Source: Rhodocyclaceae bacterium UBA6160 (GTDB lineage: Bacteria; Pseudomonadota; Gammaproteobacteria; Burkholderiales; Rhodocyclaceae). Taken from it: DNA of 5,951 nucleotides. The stretch is taken from assembly GCA_002422995.1 (NCBI GenBank), contig DIUK01000027.1, positions 4,076-10,026 on the forward strand, read 5' to 3'. Shown here one piece after another: positions 5,193 to 5,951 of the stretch (positions within the stretch are counted from its first letter, which is position 1; every line of letters starts with the position of its first letter). The notes below the pieces were generated by a model. That model did no database searches. It saw only the letters and a list, made by a program, of their open reading frames with translations, and was not told where the DNA came from. The position numbers and the translations under genes are program-made.

Positions 5193-5951
5193 GGCGCCAA
5201 GAGTATACCGGCCAACACACGTGCAGCCGCAGCAAAGCCAAATCCTGCGGTAACAGCGACAGAAGAACCATAGCCCGCGCAGGATAAACCAGCACCGCCG
5301 TCCAGAGCGAGGGCGTCCAATTCTTCGGCTTCCACGCTCATTGAACTTTCAACGTCGGTTATCTCGCATTCAATTGCTGGGCGTTTGATTTGCTCTGGCG
5401 AAAAAACGCAAACCACCCCAAACTTCTTTTTGGGATCCCGCGTAAAACCATATTCCTTGCGTAATCTCGCCCGCACTTTGGACGCCAAGGCATCTTGCGT
5501 GGTACGCGATAAATCAATCGCTTGAATTTGCGTTGGATCCAAACGACCACCCGCGCCACCCGTGGTAACGATGGTTATTTTTTGTTGCCTGCAATGCGCA
5601 ATCAACGCCGCTTTGGCGCGCACATTATCTATCGCGTCAATCACCGCATCACAGGCTGGAATCAACGCCGCCACGTTAGCTTCGTCCACGAATTCTTCAA
5701 TGCAATGCACTTGGCATGCGGGGTTAATCTGGTGAATCCGCGCTGCCATAGCTTCTACTTTGGCTGCGCCCAGGGTAGCTTCTAACGCATGAATTTGTCG
5801 ATTGATATTGGATGCGGCAATGTGATCAAGGTCAATCAGGGTAATCTGCCCCACGCCTGACCTGGCCAGGGCTTCCGCTGCCCACGAACCCACACCGCCA
5901 ATGCCCACCACCACCATATGCGCAGCGCTTGCCCGCCCCGCTGCGCCTGCG
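5189..5951 (-). CDS. tcdA: tRNA threonylcarbamoyladenosine dehydratase TcdA, 5' end missing
   Basis: TcdA (CsdL, YgdL) is a ThiF/E1-like ATP-dependent dehydratase. It closes N6-threonylcarbamoyladenosine at tRNA position 37 into the cyclic form ct6A. The frame is open from the window edge for 253 residues, and the codons before the first visible ATG (5915-5917) encode RASAAH, which fits the normal N-terminal region. That ATG is therefore internal and the true start lies beyond 5951. Counting from that Met: nucleotide loop GIGGVGS (5-11), IDLDHIAASNINRQIHA (28-44), AVIDAIDNVRAK (91-102), FGVVCVFSPE (166-175) and the C-terminal SCAGYGSSVAVTAGFGFAAA (212-231), which is diagnostic for TcdA within the ThiF group. 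Its usual sulfur-relay partners (CsdA/CsdE) are not in the window. The stop overlaps the start of the SDR gene by 4 nt, so they are likely co-translated. It is not MoeB or ThiF, since it lacks the zinc-binding cysteine pairs of those proteins. Confidence 0.94.
   Translation of the reverse strand, partial: AGAAGRASAAHMVVVGIGGVGSWAAEALARSGVGQITLIDLDHIAASNINRQIHALEATLGAAKVEAMAARIHQINPACQVHCIEEFVDEANVAALIPACDAVIDAIDNVRAKAALIAHCRQQKITIVTTGGAGGRLDPTQIQAIDLSRTTQDALASKVRARLRKEYGFTRDPKKKFGVVCVFSPEQIKRPAIECEITDVESSMSVEAEELDALALDGGAGLSCAGYGSSVAVTAGFGFAAAARVLAGILLAP

Noticed and set aside
5915..5917. ATG as the start of tcdA
   Set aside because: It falls one residue group before the GxGGxGS loop. The open frame continues to the window edge with family-like residues, so this Met is internal and the gene is partial.

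Overview
The window is a stretch of bacterial housekeeping genes, all on the minus strand, so it reads from the high-coordinate end to the low one. It holds nine coding sequences with almost no space between them. Both end genes run off the window. The gene set and order point to Betaproteobacteria: nadD-rsfS-rlmH-maf-rng as one run, preceded by a pteridine-reductase-like SDR, ttcA and a BPSS1780-type membrane protein. From memory, in E. coli these genes are split among loci, with maf-rng near mreBCD and rsfS-rlmH near mrdA. Base composition looks balanced, slightly above half G+C by eye. I cannot name the genus.

Layout in transcription order: (1) 5951-5189, tcdA, 5' end missing; (2) 5192-4422, a pteridine-reductase-like short-chain dehydrogenase; (3) 4363-3443, ttcA; (4) 3446-2637, a six-helix BPSS1780-type membrane protein of unknown function; (5) 2581-1853, nadD; (6) 1845-1492, rsfS; (7) 1455-985, rlmH; (8) 979-356, maf (YhdE type); (9) 313-1, rng, 3' part missing.

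Two junctions are 4-nt ATGA stop/start overlaps (tcdA/SDR and ttcA/membrane protein). Most others are 5 to 60 nt. The longest clear gap is 58 nt, upstream of ttcA. I see no hairpin-plus-T-run terminator, no convincing promoter, and no tRNA, rRNA, CRISPR or mobile element. This fits one or two co-transcribed units.

The common theme is RNA maturation and translation: tRNA modification (TcdA, ct6A37; TtcA, s2C32), 23S rRNA methylation (RlmH), ribosome silencing (RsfS) and rRNA/mRNA processing (RNase G). Cofactor and nucleotide upkeep is mixed in (NadD for NAD, the SDR for reduced pterins, Maf for nucleotide-pool sanitation). I found no evidence of a new biological system. The least understood part is the membrane protein. 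The other points worth checking are small intergenic repeats and a few start-site questions.
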